DNA from: Acinetobacter genomosp. 15BJ
GTDB lineage: Bacteria > Pseudomonadota > Gammaproteobacteria > Pseudomonadales > Moraxellaceae
Assembly: GCF_000400715.1 (NCBI RefSeq)
Contig: NZ_KE007347.1
Span: 1,471,382 to 1,535,381 of the forward strand
Reading direction: 5' to 3'
Length of the DNA: 64,000 bases
Each line of letters starts with the position of its first letter. The first letter of the stretch is position 1. Both the position numbers and the translations under genes were made by a program. Below, piece by piece: positions 28,792 to 39,678 of the stretch. Under the pieces are notes generated by a model, which did not search any database, was not told the DNA's origin, and was given only the letters and a program-made list of their open reading frames with translations.

Positions 28792-29175
28792 TTAACCCAC
28801 TTTCTTGAAAGTTTCAGCCACACATGCATTTACAGTTTGAGAAACCACTTGAGTTACAATCGTCGCACGTGCTGTTGGATCAATAGCTGCTGTCGCCAAT
28901 TCAACTGCAGTTACGCTATTTGGTGCTTTTTCACTAACACAGCCACACACTTCAGTTTGAATATTTTCACGCTGTTCTGCTGTCATTACACGTGTCGCAG
29001 TTTTCCATGCAGGTAGTGTATTAATCTCATTAATACATTTTGCATTTACAGCAACTTTTAATGCAGCCATGCCCAACTGCTGTGAAGTTGCACCAACCGA
29101 GTTATTTCCATCTGGCGTCACACAGCCTGTTAAAGCTAAAACAACAGGGGCAACAATAAGTACCAACTTTTTCAT
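28792..29175 (-). CDS. Putative lipoprotein of unknown function
   Basis: A 127-residue exported lipoprotein. The signal KKLVLIVAPVVLALTGC has a clear lipobox (LTGC, Cys18). The mature part is Ala/Thr/Val-rich with three cysteines (KCINEIN, VCGCVSEKAP, NACVAETF). These could form disulphides. I do not recognise the family. It is immediately upstream of rnhB. Confidence 0.75.
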   Translation of the reverse strand: MKKLVLIVAPVVLALTGCVTPDGNNSVGATSQQLGMAALKVAVNAKCINEINTLPAWKTATRVMTAEQRENIQTEVCGCVSEKAPNSVTAVELATAAIDPTARATIVTQVVSQTVNACVAETFKKVG

Positions 29176-29399
29176 GATTTCTATCCCGTATCTAAATTTT
29201 GGCAGGCGTATTGTGCCTAAATGACACGTTTTATGATATGACCCTGTGCTATCTTTACATAATATAACAATGATAAATGATTTATAAGCACTACAACGTT
29301 CTACTGGTAAAACGCTCCGTTACATTTCCGTTGTATGCGAAACAATAAGGGCTATCTAGAATTAAAACAAATCATCAATAACAAAGCCAGGATGTTGCA

Positions 29400-29954
29400 A
29401 TGCCAACCTCAGCACAATATTACACCCGTACGGCACAAATTATTCATTGGCTCATGGCTGCTATTTTCATTGCTGCCTGGTTGATTGGTTTCTATAGTGG
29501 TAACTTCCTCAGCTATGAGGTTGACGGAAGCTTTAAGGGTAATGTGATTACCCTGCATAAAAATATCGCGACCACCATTATTTTCTTGGTTGTAATTCGC
29601 ATCTTTTGGCGTTATACCCACCCTGCACCCCAATTACCAGACACTATGTCTCCCTTGATGAAAACCTTGGCACATGTTGGACACTTCCTGCTTTATTTAA
29701 TGCTGCTCGCACTGCCAATTACAGGTTGTTTATTTAGCTGGAGCGCTGGACACCCTGCACCTGTTTTATATTTATTTGAAATTCCGCGTCTAGTACAAGA
29801 CAATCCAGACTTACTTGCAATTGTTAAACCAATTCACATTTATCTCTCATGGTTTGCAGGCTTATTAGTTGCAGGACATGCTTTAGCGGCAATCAAACAT
29901 CACTTGATTGATAAAGACAATGTCTTGCTCAGTATGTTGCGCCAACCTAAATAA
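29400..29954 (+). CDS. Cytochrome b561 family protein
   Basis: A four-helix di-haem b membrane protein, 184 residues, of the bacterial b561 (CybB/YodB/YceJ) family. It probably oxidises quinol or transfers electrons to a periplasmic acceptor such as superoxide. Haem histidines are expected at QIIHWLMA, VITLHKNIATTI, VGHFLLYLMLLALPITG and VAGHALAAIKHHLID. Here all four regions hold a His. It ends at a strong terminator shared with the convergent deaminase gene. Confidence 0.9.
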   Translation: MPTSAQYYTRTAQIIHWLMAAIFIAAWLIGFYSGNFLSYEVDGSFKGNVITLHKNIATTIIFLVVIRIFWRYTHPAPQLPDTMSPLMKTLAHVGHFLLYLMLLALPITGCLFSWSAGHPAPVLYLFEIPRLVQDNPDLLAIVKPIHIYLSWFAGLLVAGHALAAIKHHLIDKDNVLLSMLRQPK

Positions 29955-29966
29955 ATCCTTAGACAT

Positions 29967-29993
29967 AAAAAAACCGCCTAAGGCGGTTTTTTT
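29967..29993. terminator. Bidirectional terminator
   Basis: AAAAAACCGCC / GGCGGTTTTTT with a TAA loop, between the convergent b561 and deaminase genes. Confidence 0.9.
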
Positions 29994-29995
29994 AT

Positions 29996-31048
<1,053 letters not shown>

Positions 31049-31109
31049 CTCTCTTCACAATGAACTGCAAACATATACAGCTCAAGAAGAAAATGATAAA
31101 AGAATTTGC

Positions 31110-32429
31110 TTAGCCGCCAAATGCAACAAACTTAAATACCCACAGTGCTGCAATAATCCAGACCATATATGGTACTGATTTTGCCTTACCTGTGAATAGT
31201 TTAACCAATGCATAGCTGATAAAGCCCATCGCAATACCATCAGCAATTGAATAGGTAAATGGCATAAACACGATGGTTAAAAAGGCAGGAACAGCTTCAG
31301 TAATATCATCCCAATCGATATGTGTGATCCCTTGGATCATCAACACACCAATGAATAACAATGCGGGTGCTGTTGCAAAACCTGGAACCGATTGAGCCAA
31401 TGGTGCCAAGAACAAACAACCAATGAATAGGAATGCAACAACGACTGCGGTTAAACCCGTACGTCCACCAGCTGCAACGCCTGAAGCTGATTCAATATAA
31501 GGTGTAGTTGACGATGTACCTAAAGCAGCACCCGCTACAATTGCAGTTGAGTCAGCAAATAGTGCTTTTTTCAAACGTGGTAATTTACCATCTTGAAGCA
31601 GGCCTGCACGATGTGACACACCAACTAAGGTACCTGTACTGTCAAATAAATCGACAATAAAGAAGACGAAAATCACCCCAACCATACTGGCGGTAAATAG
31701 ACCTTCAAAGTCCATTTGCATAAAGGTAGGTGCTAAAGAAGGAACTTGACCGACAACACCCTTGAACTCATTCAAGCCCATTGCAGTTGCAATCGCAGTC
31801 ACAACCAGAATACTGAGAATGATCGCACCACGTACTTTAAACTGATGCAAAACCACAATCATTAAGAAACCAAATAAGGCCAATAAGACCGTTGGTTGCT
31901 TGATATCGCCTAGACCAACTAACGTGGCTGGATTATCAACAATAATACCTGCATTTTTCAGTGCAATTAAGGCAAGGAATAAACCGATACCACCACCAAT
32001 TGCAAATTTCAGTGACATTGGAATTGCATTGACAATCGCTTCACGAATTTTAAAGAAGCTAATTGCAAGGAAAACCAAACCTGACACAAAAACTGCAGCT
32101 AAAGCAGTTTGCCAAGGCACGCCCATGCCTAAACAAACAGAATAGGTAAAATAAGCATTTAAGCCCATTCCAGGTGCAAGTGCGATTGGATAGTTCGCAA
32201 TAATCCCCATGACCAAACACCCAATTGCCGCAGCCAAACAGGTTGCAACAAACACAGCACCATGATCCATGCCAGTTTCAGAAAGAATGAGTGGGTTTAC
32301 AATGATGATGTAACACATCGTCAAAAATGTAGTTACACCTGCTAGAACTTCCGTTCTAAAGTTGGTTTTGTTTTCGCTCAGCTTAAATAAGCGTTCTAAC
32401 AAACCAGCCGAAGCATTAGGCGTTGTCAT
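31110..32429 (-). CDS. NCS2/AzgA-type purine permease
   Basis: A 439-residue inner-membrane transporter with ~13 hydrophobic segments. It belongs to the AzgA-like subgroup of NCS2 (adenine/guanine/hypoxanthine:H+ symporters such as AdeP, GhxP and PbuG). TEVLAGVTTFLTMCYIIIVNP, LAPGMGLNAYFTYSV, FAIGGGIGLFLALIALKNAG and GTSSTTPYIESASGVAAGGRTG are diagnostic. It lies upstream of the deaminase gene, consistent with uptake and salvage of adenine. No purine riboswitch is visible in its leader. Confidence 0.92.
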   Translation of the reverse strand: MTTPNASAGLLERLFKLSENKTNFRTEVLAGVTTFLTMCYIIIVNPLILSETGMDHGAVFVATCLAAAIGCLVMGIIANYPIALAPGMGLNAYFTYSVCLGMGVPWQTALAAVFVSGLVFLAISFFKIREAIVNAIPMSLKFAIGGGIGLFLALIALKNAGIIVDNPATLVGLGDIKQPTVLLALFGFLMIVVLHQFKVRGAIILSILVVTAIATAMGLNEFKGVVGQVPSLAPTFMQMDFEGLFTASMVGVIFVFFIVDLFDSTGTLVGVSHRAGLLQDGKLPRLKKALFADSTAIVAGAALGTSSTTPYIESASGVAAGGRTGLTAVVVAFLFIGCLFLAPLAQSVPGFATAPALLFIGVLMIQGITHIDWDDITEAVPAFLTIVFMPFTYSIADGIAMGFISYALVKLFTGKAKSVPYMVWIIAALWVFKFVAFGG

Positions 32430-32755
32430 AACATAGCACCTGTTGAAATCTAAGATCGTAGAATGTGAAATCTATACGTTTGTGTTTGCAATCTTTTTTG
32501 AATGTACACAAAAATGTATACAAGGCTAAAAGCAATCTATATGCCAGCTTTGCACTTGTTACACAGAAGATATGTATAAATTCGATTCCGATATCAAAAC
32601 GTAAAAAGCCGCATATCAACATGCAGCTTTTTATTTAATGGTAAATATTTTAACAGATTCTATTCAAAACTTGAGTATCACAATACAAAAAAAGCGCATT
32701 TGATGCTCAATATGGGATAATTGCACCAAGAACGCCCTCTGAGCAAAGCACAAAA
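32430..32755. other. Non-coding stretch with terminator
   Basis: Leader of the permease gene plus the downstream region of the small membrane-protein gene. A hairpin at 32603-32636 (AAAAAGC-GCAT / ATGC-GCTTTTT, one mismatch) reads as a terminator on the minus strand. Nothing else is recognised. Confidence 0.5.
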
Positions 32756-32941
32756 CTACTGATTACGCTGATAAGAGGATAAATGCGTATGTTGGCTGTG
32801 CTGTATCGTATTCAAGCTGTTTTCGGCATCTTGAACAATTTTCATTAGCTCTTGGCGTTTCTTGGTTTGGGCATCCACATAGGCGACATAACCCAAAATA
32901 AATACAGAAAAGACCAAAGCGATCGCAATCTTAATCTTCAT
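32756..32941 (-). CDS. Small single-pass membrane protein
   Basis: A 61-residue protein starting MKIKIAIALVFSVFILGYVAY (one membrane helix or uncleaved signal). It is followed by a polar helix (KKRQELMKIVQDAENSLNTIQ) and a His/Gln/Ser-rich tail. I chose the ATG at 32941 because the longer frame to 33004 has an unlikely Phe/Ile-rich start and no ribosome-binding site. No family is recognised. Confidence 0.55.
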   Translation of the reverse strand: MKIKIAIALVFSVFILGYVAYVDAQTKKRQELMKIVQDAENSLNTIQHSQHTHLSSYQRNQ

Positions 32942-33258
32942 TATTATTATCTCTATTATAAAGTTTTCTTTAATGCTAACAAAAAAGACCGAAAAGGAGA
33001 ACAAAAACGCATATTAAAATCACAAATGATAACCACATCACAATTATACAGTTATTCCAATAAGTTTTTTGCTTAATTTTCACTCAATCAAATATTAGAA
33101 TATTCCAGTTTTTTTAGCAATGACATTTTATATAATTCAATAAGATAGATGTAAATTATATCTTTATAACAGAAAAAACTGTTCATTTTCAGCAGCTAAA
33201 AATAAGAAAGCACTTTTGTCTAGACAAAAGTGCTTAAAGTCACATTAACGTGTTTAGA
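32942..33258. other. Non-coding stretch with a perfect 28-bp palindrome
   Basis: Positions 33208-33235 are a perfect palindrome with arms AAGCACTTTTGTCT and its complement. On the minus strand it begins 24 bases after the TonB receptor stop and is followed by a T-rich stretch, so it is probably that gene's terminator. The rest is AT-rich and featureless. Confidence 0.55.
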
Positions 33259-35475
33259 TTAGAACTGGTAGTTTAAACGTACCAAGAAGCTACGTGGTGT
33301 ACCTGGCATCGTATTTGATCTCCAATACACTTTATCTGTGAGATTACTCACTGCTAAAGTCGCTCCCCAATGTTCTCCTTTATAACCAACAGCAGCATCT
33401 AAGCGTGTCCAACCATCAAGTTTTGTATCTGGGGCATTTGTAATATTTGTATATAGGGAACCATTATAGGTCGCACCGACCTCGGTATAGATACTTTCTA
33501 CAGGTAAATAGCGGATAAATAAATTACCTGTATTTTTTGCCACATTTGCTAAGTAATGACCTGTATTGGCTGACTTTTCTTTATCATCTTTTACTTTTGC
33601 ATCTGTATACCCATAACCACCACGGATAAATACATTATCAAGTACGCGACCAATAAAGCTAAATTCAGCGCCTTTAGACTGATGTTCACCACCAATTACA
33701 TAATCAAAAGGACGATTGTCAGGATCAGGACGATAACGAATATTTTTCTTTCGGATATCAAAAACAGAGAACTGGGTATTCAAGCGATCATTGAACCAAT
33801 CACTTTTAATCCCAATTTCATATTGCTCATTATATTGAGGTTCAGCATTCACTGTTCTCAAATCGACTGTACCATTGGTAAATGGTGAAACCCCTGCACT
33901 ACCACCAAATGGTGCAAAACTCTTACTATATGATGTATAAAAACTTTGGCCATCAATTGGTTGCCAAACAAATCCGACATTAGGGCTGAAAGTCTCAGAA
34001 TCCATAGAAACTGATTTTCCATATGTTTTTGAACCAACTAAAGTATCTCGTGTTTTGACCCCATATTGATCATAACGGGCACCCAGCATCATTTTAAGTG
34101 TCGGTGTTAATGAGATTAAGTCTTGTACAAAAAATGCTAGGCTATCATTGTTTTGGTGCGTATAAGACGTTGCATTTGGTCGACCTAGACTACGATCAAA
34201 AGAGGTCTGGTAATCCGTTGTATTATATGGATTGATTAATTGATAATAGAGTCCAGCACTATCCCCACTTGAATAGTTACCCAACTTCGGTTCACGATCC
34301 TCATGTGACCAGTCTGCACCGACCATCACTTGGTGTTCTAATTTCCCCGTATTAAACTTACCCGTAATATCAAAGGTATTCGTTGTTGTTTTATTCATAG
34401 TTTCTTGCCAAGCATATGATTGCTTGATGTAACCTGGTTTACAGCCTTTTGTACTATCAGTACAATAACTTCCACCAAAGAAGTTATCGAAATCTTGATT
34501 AGCTTGTCGATAACTTAATGCCCAATGGAACTTCCAATCTGGCGCAAATTCATATTTTAAGTCAGTACGTACTGTTTGTAATTCATCGATAATGAAATCC
34601 GATGAGGTTGCAAAACCTGTTTCTCTCAAGATATTTTCAGGGAAACGGCTTAATACCGAAAATGATGGTCCACGATCTGGAATACGATCTAATTTATCGT
34701 AGGTGTATTCTGTAGTCCAAAGTAATTTTTCATCATCACTACGATAAGTCAAACTTGGTGAAAACATAGATTGCTTAGTACCAATACCTGAACGGAAACT
34801 ATTGGTATCTGACTTTTCGCCAACTAAACGTACAGCCCAGTTATCATTCACGACTTGGTTTATATCTAAAGTACCACCAATATTCTCATAAGATCCGCCA
34901 TAAACACCAACAGAACTTTTTGAATCAAAATTGGCAAACTTAGTGACCATATTCACGACGCCACCGCCTGCACCACGGCCATAAAGTACAGATGCAGGAC
35001 CTTTTAAAATCTCGATGCGTTCTACATTGGCAGTACTACGACGTACTTGCCCCCCTTCACGCACACCATTACGATAGATATCACTGGTATCGGCACTGAA
35101 CCCACGAATCATAATGCCATCACCACGTGTATCATATGTTGTTGTTACACCCGGTGTTCCTTGTAGCATGACACTCAGATCATTGGCGCCATAAATTTTA
35201 TATTTTTGCACATCAATGGTATCGATGGTTTGTGGAATGTCTTTTTTCTTAAGACCGTTACGGGTCACACTTGCCTGATCATAATCGATATAACTTTTGA
35301 TCGGATCAAGCTCGCTCATTGCTTCGATCTTAATGGTTGGCATCACGGCTGTTGGCGCCGCTGCCTCATTGGCAAAAGCATACTGTGCTTGCAACAGCAT
35401 CATGGTTAACAAGCTAAATTTAAAAATAGGCTTGTGATGCATATTTAAAGGTAAAGAACGCATAAAATTTCTCAA
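33259..35475 (-). CDS. TonB-dependent siderophore receptor
   Basis: A 738-residue outer-membrane receptor. A signal peptide ends near AFA-NE (residue ~35). The TonB-box/plug region follows (ASVTRNGLKKKDIPQTIDTIDVQ; GVTTTYDTRGDGIMIRGFSADTSDIYRNG; VERIEILKGPASVLYGRGAGGGVVNMVTK). A 22-strand barrel then ends in SFLVRLNYQF with the terminal Phe needed for outer-membrane insertion. The plug resembles Fiu/FhuE-type siderophore receptors; the ligand cannot be named. A Fur-like box lies ~60 bp upstream, so iron repression is likely. Confidence 0.92.
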   Translation of the reverse strand: MRNFMRSLPLNMHHKPIFKFSLLTMMLLQAQYAFANEAAAPTAVMPTIKIEAMSELDPIKSYIDYDQASVTRNGLKKKDIPQTIDTIDVQKYKIYGANDLSVMLQGTPGVTTTYDTRGDGIMIRGFSADTSDIYRNGVREGGQVRRSTANVERIEILKGPASVLYGRGAGGGVVNMVTKFANFDSKSSVGVYGGSYENIGGTLDINQVVNDNWAVRLVGEKSDTNSFRSGIGTKQSMFSPSLTYRSDDEKLLWTTEYTYDKLDRIPDRGPSFSVLSRFPENILRETGFATSSDFIIDELQTVRTDLKYEFAPDWKFHWALSYRQANQDFDNFFGGSYCTDSTKGCKPGYIKQSYAWQETMNKTTTNTFDITGKFNTGKLEHQVMVGADWSHEDREPKLGNYSSGDSAGLYYQLINPYNTTDYQTSFDRSLGRPNATSYTHQNNDSLAFFVQDLISLTPTLKMMLGARYDQYGVKTRDTLVGSKTYGKSVSMDSETFSPNVGFVWQPIDGQSFYTSYSKSFAPFGGSAGVSPFTNGTVDLRTVNAEPQYNEQYEIGIKSDWFNDRLNTQFSVFDIRKKNIRYRPDPDNRPFDYVIGGEHQSKGAEFSFIGRVLDNVFIRGGYGYTDAKVKDDKEKSANTGHYLANVAKNTGNLFIRYLPVESIYTEVGATYNGSLYTNITNAPDTKLDGWTRLDAAVGYKGEHWGATLAVSNLTDKVYWRSNTMPGTPRSFLVRLNYQF

Positions 35476-35530
35476 AAAAACTCAGACAAAAATTAAAAAA
35501 ATATTAAAAACAAAAAAACACTACAATTTT

Positions 35531-35551
35531 AATAAAAATCATTCTCATTTT
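35531..35551. promoter_or_regulatory. Fur-like box between the two TonB receptor genes
   Basis: The sequence AATAAAAATCATTCTCA followed by TTTT (minus strand AATGAGAATGATTTTTATT) agrees with the Fur 7-1-7 consensus TGATAAT-n-ATTATCA at about 11 of 14 positions. It lies 56 bp upstream of the minus-strand receptor and could serve both divergent genes. This was judged by eye. Confidence 0.65.
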
Positions 35552-35748
35552 CATCATTTTTTGCATTAATTTTTAACTTAATAGGCCATTTCTTATGCAT
35601 TTAAAATTTATGCTTCATTTTCATCTTAAAATCCGATCCTAAAAATATTTTTTAAATCTTTGAGTTCTTAGGAATAAATTCCATTTTTCTACACAATTTT
35701 ACATTAGGCTACACAGAAAATAATTTGATCATTTTTTGGGGTTTGATA

Positions 35749-37821
35749 ATGAAAAATTCTACGCGTTATGGAAAACTAAGTGTACTCAGCTCAGCTTTAC
35801 TTGGTATAAGTGCATCAATTTACGCTGCCGAACCTCAAACTGAGTCTCCCTCTTCAACATCAACAGAATCAAGTACACAGGTTTTACCTACCCTTTCATT
35901 CAAAGCTTCTGCAGAACCCCAAAAAGCCAAAGATGATGATATTAGTGCTGTACCTAAAACCATCATTAGCCGTGAAGAAATGCTGCAATATGGTGATCAA
36001 TCCGTCATGGACGCTTTACGACGCGCTGCTGGTTTTCAGATCCCTGCTTTTGGCCAAGGGCCACGCGGTGGCGGTGGTGCTTCAGGCATGCGTTTCCGTG
36101 GTGGTGGCGCACCCACATTTTTAGTCAATGGCGAGCCCGTGCAAGGCGGCCCCCGTGGTGGCATGTCGGTTATTGACACCATTACCCCTGAAATGATTGA
36201 ACGTATTGAAGTGGTCAAACAACCTAGTGTTGCCCAAGCTTCTGTTGCATCCTCAGCCGTAATCAATATCATTTTAAAAGAACCGCTGAACACCCGTTTA
36301 AATGGCTCAGTGAAACTCGGCTATGGCTTACGCGATAGCGGTGAACAACAATCTGAACGCAAGCAAATCAACATTCAAGCAGACGGTCGTGAAAACCAAT
36401 GGTCTTATAGTGTCTCTGCCAATCAAATGTGGATGGACAACACCTCGATCACCAAAACTGAAACAGCATCGGGAACACGGGAACAACTCCGTACCACCAA
36501 CCGTACCATGCAGATGTTTTCGCCTCGCTTGCAATATGATCTGGATGATCAACAAAAATTGATTGCTGAATTGTTCTATCGCAATATTAAAATGGATGGC
36601 TATTCATCTAATCAGACTCAAAATGACAAGAACGATAGTATTCGCTTAAACACGCGTTATGAACGTAAAGACAAAGACCTGAGTGATAAAATTCGTCTAT
36701 CAGTCGAACGCCAAACGGAAACCCAACTCACCCGCTCGCCACAAAATACAATTTATACGGATGAAACTGTAAATGAGTACGGTCTTGCCTATGATGGGGT
36801 TCGTAAATTAGATAAAGACCGTCAAATTAAATTTGGTTTTGATACACGTAGCAACGAACTCGATAGCAATGTGAGCAAAAGCCTTGATGAACAACGCTAT
36901 GCTGTTTATGGTGAGGGTAGTTGGCGTTTTACAGATCACCAAACTATCACTGTAGGTGCACGTCAAGAATGGCTTAACCGTTCAGGCTTGGTTGATTATC
37001 AAGACCAACATTTAAGTCCTGTTTTGGCTTATCGTTTTGATCTCACCGAGCAATGGTCGATTCAAACCAATTTAAGCCAAGCGTTTAAAAGCCCAAATAC
37101 AGATCGACTAGTTCCGAATGTGACTGTCTCTACAGATAGTGATGCAGGTAGCTTAAATAATCCTGATCGTGGCGGCAATCCAAATCTAAAACCAGAAAAA
37201 ATTCGTGCAGCTGAATCCACCCTTGCTTATGATTCTGCTAGTGGCGGTGTGAGTGTCACGGCGTATCATCGTGAAATTAAAGATTACATTGAAAAAGTCA
37301 TTGCACTTGAAGGCACACGTTACGTAGAACGTCCACAGAACCAAGATCAAGCAACCACTTATGGTGTTGAATTCTCAGGCCGCTATGCACTCAAGCAAAC
37401 TGAAGCTGGACATGCGTTTATGCTCAATGGGCAAATATCAACGGTTCGCGCCAAAATTGAAGATGAACAACACCGTGAACGCTTAGCCAGTGATGTTGCG
37501 CCTTATAATACCAGTGCGGGCTTATCATATAGCTATAAACCATGGCAACTATCGACCAGCGTGAACGTCAGTTACACGCCTGAATTTACCCGTGCCTTAG
37601 ATGGTCAGCCCTATGATCGCACCACCAATGAACGTTTTAGTTTAGATTTGAGTGCAACCAAACGCTTTAGTCATGGCTGGGCAGCGAGTCTTAATCTCAA
37701 TAACGTCTTAAGTACTAATTATAAGGAACGCCTCACCCATCAAACAGATGGCAGCTTATATCAGGCGAGAACCAATGAAAGTATTCCTTCATTACAGTTT
37801 AGCCTTGAGAAAAAATTCTAA
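35749..37821 (+). CDS. TonB-dependent receptor with Gly-rich plug
   Basis: A 690-residue outer-membrane receptor. The signal peptide ends at IYA-AEPQ, and ATG 35749 is chosen because the 8 residues before it break the signal. The plug has AVPKTIISREEMLQYGDQSVMDALRRAAGFQI, FLVNGEPVQGGP and ITPEMIERIEVVKQPS. A striking Gly-rich stretch at ~107-125 (PRGGGGASGMRFRGGGAP) lies where the ligand-facing plug loops are. The barrel ends SLQFSLEKKF. The adjacent flavin-redox genes suggest an iron-chelate ligand, but this is inferred. Confidence 0.88.
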   Translation: MKNSTRYGKLSVLSSALLGISASIYAAEPQTESPSSTSTESSTQVLPTLSFKASAEPQKAKDDDISAVPKTIISREEMLQYGDQSVMDALRRAAGFQIPAFGQGPRGGGGASGMRFRGGGAPTFLVNGEPVQGGPRGGMSVIDTITPEMIERIEVVKQPSVAQASVASSAVINIILKEPLNTRLNGSVKLGYGLRDSGEQQSERKQINIQADGRENQWSYSVSANQMWMDNTSITKTETASGTREQLRTTNRTMQMFSPRLQYDLDDQQKLIAELFYRNIKMDGYSSNQTQNDKNDSIRLNTRYERKDKDLSDKIRLSVERQTETQLTRSPQNTIYTDETVNEYGLAYDGVRKLDKDRQIKFGFDTRSNELDSNVSKSLDEQRYAVYGEGSWRFTDHQTITVGARQEWLNRSGLVDYQDQHLSPVLAYRFDLTEQWSIQTNLSQAFKSPNTDRLVPNVTVSTDSDAGSLNNPDRGGNPNLKPEKIRAAESTLAYDSASGGVSVTAYHREIKDYIEKVIALEGTRYVERPQNQDQATTYGVEFSGRYALKQTEAGHAFMLNGQISTVRAKIEDEQHRERLASDVAPYNTSAGLSYSYKPWQLSTSVNVSYTPEFTRALDGQPYDRTTNERFSLDLSATKRFSHGWAASLNLNNVLSTNYKERLTHQTDGSLYQARTNESIPSLQFSLEKKF

Positions 37822-37852
37822 TTTTCTTCCACTTTAAAATGATTGAAGCATC

Positions 37853-37884
37853 AAAAGTCAGCTTATCTCGAGCTGACTTTTTTT
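37853..37884 (+). terminator. Intrinsic terminator after the plus-strand receptor
   Basis: AAAAGTCAGCT / AGCTGACTTTT 11-bp stem, 7-nt loop, T run. Confidence 0.9.
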
Positions 37885-37981
37885 AATTTCAAAATAAATA
37901 TTAAAACTAAATGATGACACTGGCTTATGTTTAGAATGCTATGATCTGCATCCAATTCTAATTAGCCGCTTAGAACACAAG

Positions 37982-38203
37982 ATGAGAGCCGAATTAAAAG
38001 CGAAAATCATACATATTTGCGATGAAAAAATGGCCAAAAAAGGCGAAAACGTCGGGCTTTCTTTTTATGCTTTCTTCGCCAATAAAAATGATGATCCTGA
38101 GCGCCTTATGGAGGCTGCCCATTGGTGGGTCATGGAGCATCGACTGGATCACTTTGAAAAAGCCAGCAAAATTAAAGCACTAGTTTTAGCTGAATCCGAC
38201 TAA
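37982..38203 (+). CDS. Small hypothetical protein
   Basis: A 73-residue soluble protein (starts MRAELKAKIIHICDEKMAKKGENVG, ends KALVLAESD) with no signal or membrane segment. I do not recognise the family. It has aromatic residues clustered in its centre (FYAFFANK; HWWVMEHRLDHF). It overlaps the end of the convergent flavoreductase gene by 4 bp. Confidence 0.6.
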   Translation: MRAELKAKIIHICDEKMAKKGENVGLSFYAFFANKNDDPERLMEAAHWWVMEHRLDHFEKASKIKALVLAESD

Positions 38204-39669
38204 TACACATCGCGTTGATAGCGCTGTTCTTGTTTAAGCAACTCCACCAAATCAAGGCCCAAAATTTCTGTTAAAGCCTGATCAACACCACTCGCCATTC
38301 CCTTAAGGCTACCACAGACATAAACTGCAGCACCTTGATTGACCCAAGCCTGTAATCGAGTTGATTGTGCTTTTAAACAATCTTGTACATAGATTTTTTC
38401 GGCTTGATCACGGGAAAATGCATAATCAACCTGATCCAGAAAGCCATGTTGCTGCCAATAGTGAATTTCAGCCTGATAAAGATGATCAAATTGCTGCTGT
38501 CTTTCACCAAAGATCAACCAATTTTGTTTATAACCCCAATGCTCTCTCTGGCGTAAATGTGCCAGCAACCCTGCAATCCCAGTACCATTGCCAATCAAAA
38601 TCAAAGGTCTTGCATCATGCGGCAAATTAAAACTTGGATTATGGCGAATATAAGCTTTTAAGATTTGGTCTTGCTGCAAGCCCTGTGTCAGCCAGCCAGA
38701 GCCCAAACCCAGACCTGCTTCCGTATGTTGTTGCCTGACCACCAATTCAATTAAGCCATTTTCAGCCAAGCTAGCAATCGAATACTCACGCTTGGGTAAG
38801 CGCTCAAATTGGGTTAACCATTGCTGAAAGGACTGCTCTGCTTTGATTGGTAATTTTCTTAAATTCAGGGTGCTCAATTGAGCAATTAATTCAGTATGGA
38901 TTGGCTGTTGCTGTGATTGCAAAAATGCTTCTATATCATCCAGATTGTTTTCGCATTGGATCTCTAAAATATCACCTGATGACCAAACCAAGTCCTCATC
39001 ACCAATCAATTGAACTTTATAAATAGGCTCGCCGATACTGCCTTTATTTAAACACTGTCGATGCGCAAACTTTAATTGCAATATTTGTTGTGAATGGGTT
39101 AAATCACTGAACTGCATTGAAGTCAGCTGTTCTAACCCACTCAACCATTGTTCTAAATCACGGCTATTCATTTGATCTACTAAAATTGTGTCAAATAAAA
39201 CCTGTGCCTGTTGTTGTAGCAACCATTGTTCCAATCGCTGCCCAAACTGACAGAAGTGAGCATAGCGTCTATCTCCTAATGCCAATATTGCAAAAGATAA
39301 ATGAGATAAATCTAAGCCTTGAGTAAAAGCTTTATTGATAAAGGATTGTGCACTATCCGGTGCATCCCCTTCACCATAGGTACTAACCACCCATAAAATT
39401 CGCTGTTGCTCAGTTAAATCATGGATACTCAGATCTTGAATATTTCTGACCACAATCTGATCATCAACTAAACGTAATTGCTCTGCGGTATGTCTCGCCC
39501 AAATTTCGGCATGTCCAGACTGACTGGCATAGACCACCAAATATGAAGGATGCGATTGCGGGGATGATTTTGAATTTCTTTGCTGCCAATATAGCCACAC
39601 AACCAAAAAAAGATGCAGACTCAATAGTATTGCCAATAGAGCAATAACGATCAGTACAGCCTGAGTCAT
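38200..39669 (-). CDS. Membrane-anchored flavodoxin/FNR-type reductase
   Basis: A 489-residue diflavin reductase. Residues ~5-28 are a membrane helix. Residues 43-180 form a flavodoxin domain (VVYASQSGHAEIWA; STYGEGDAPDSA; LALGDRRYAHFC). Residues ~210-345 form the FAD-binding domain (REYS at 294-297), and ~353-489 bind NAD(P)H (LIGNGTGIAGLLAHLR; YVCGSLKGMA). It resembles the flavoprotein of sulphite reductase and cytochrome P450 reductase but is anchored in the inner membrane. It likely passes electrons from NADPH to the PepSY protein encoded directly upstream. The last gene of a three-gene operon. Confidence 0.88.
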   Translation of the reverse strand: MTQAVLIVIALLAILLSLHLFLVVWLYWQQRNSKSSPQSHPSYLVVYASQSGHAEIWARHTAEQLRLVDDQIVVRNIQDLSIHDLTEQQRILWVVSTYGEGDAPDSAQSFINKAFTQGLDLSHLSFAILALGDRRYAHFCQFGQRLEQWLLQQQAQVLFDTILVDQMNSRDLEQWLSGLEQLTSMQFSDLTHSQQILQLKFAHRQCLNKGSIGEPIYKVQLIGDEDLVWSSGDILEIQCENNLDDIEAFLQSQQQPIHTELIAQLSTLNLRKLPIKAEQSFQQWLTQFERLPKREYSIASLAENGLIELVVRQQHTEAGLGLGSGWLTQGLQQDQILKAYIRHNPSFNLPHDARPLILIGNGTGIAGLLAHLRQREHWGYKQNWLIFGERQQQFDHLYQAEIHYWQQHGFLDQVDYAFSRDQAEKIYVQDCLKAQSTRLQAWVNQGAAVYVCGSLKGMASGVDQALTEILGLDLVELLKQEQRYQRDVY

Positions 39670-39678
39670 GATGTCACC

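Noticed and set aside
32430..32560. Purine riboswitch upstream of the NCS2 permease
   Set aside because: The leader shows no purine-aptamer core or three-way junction.
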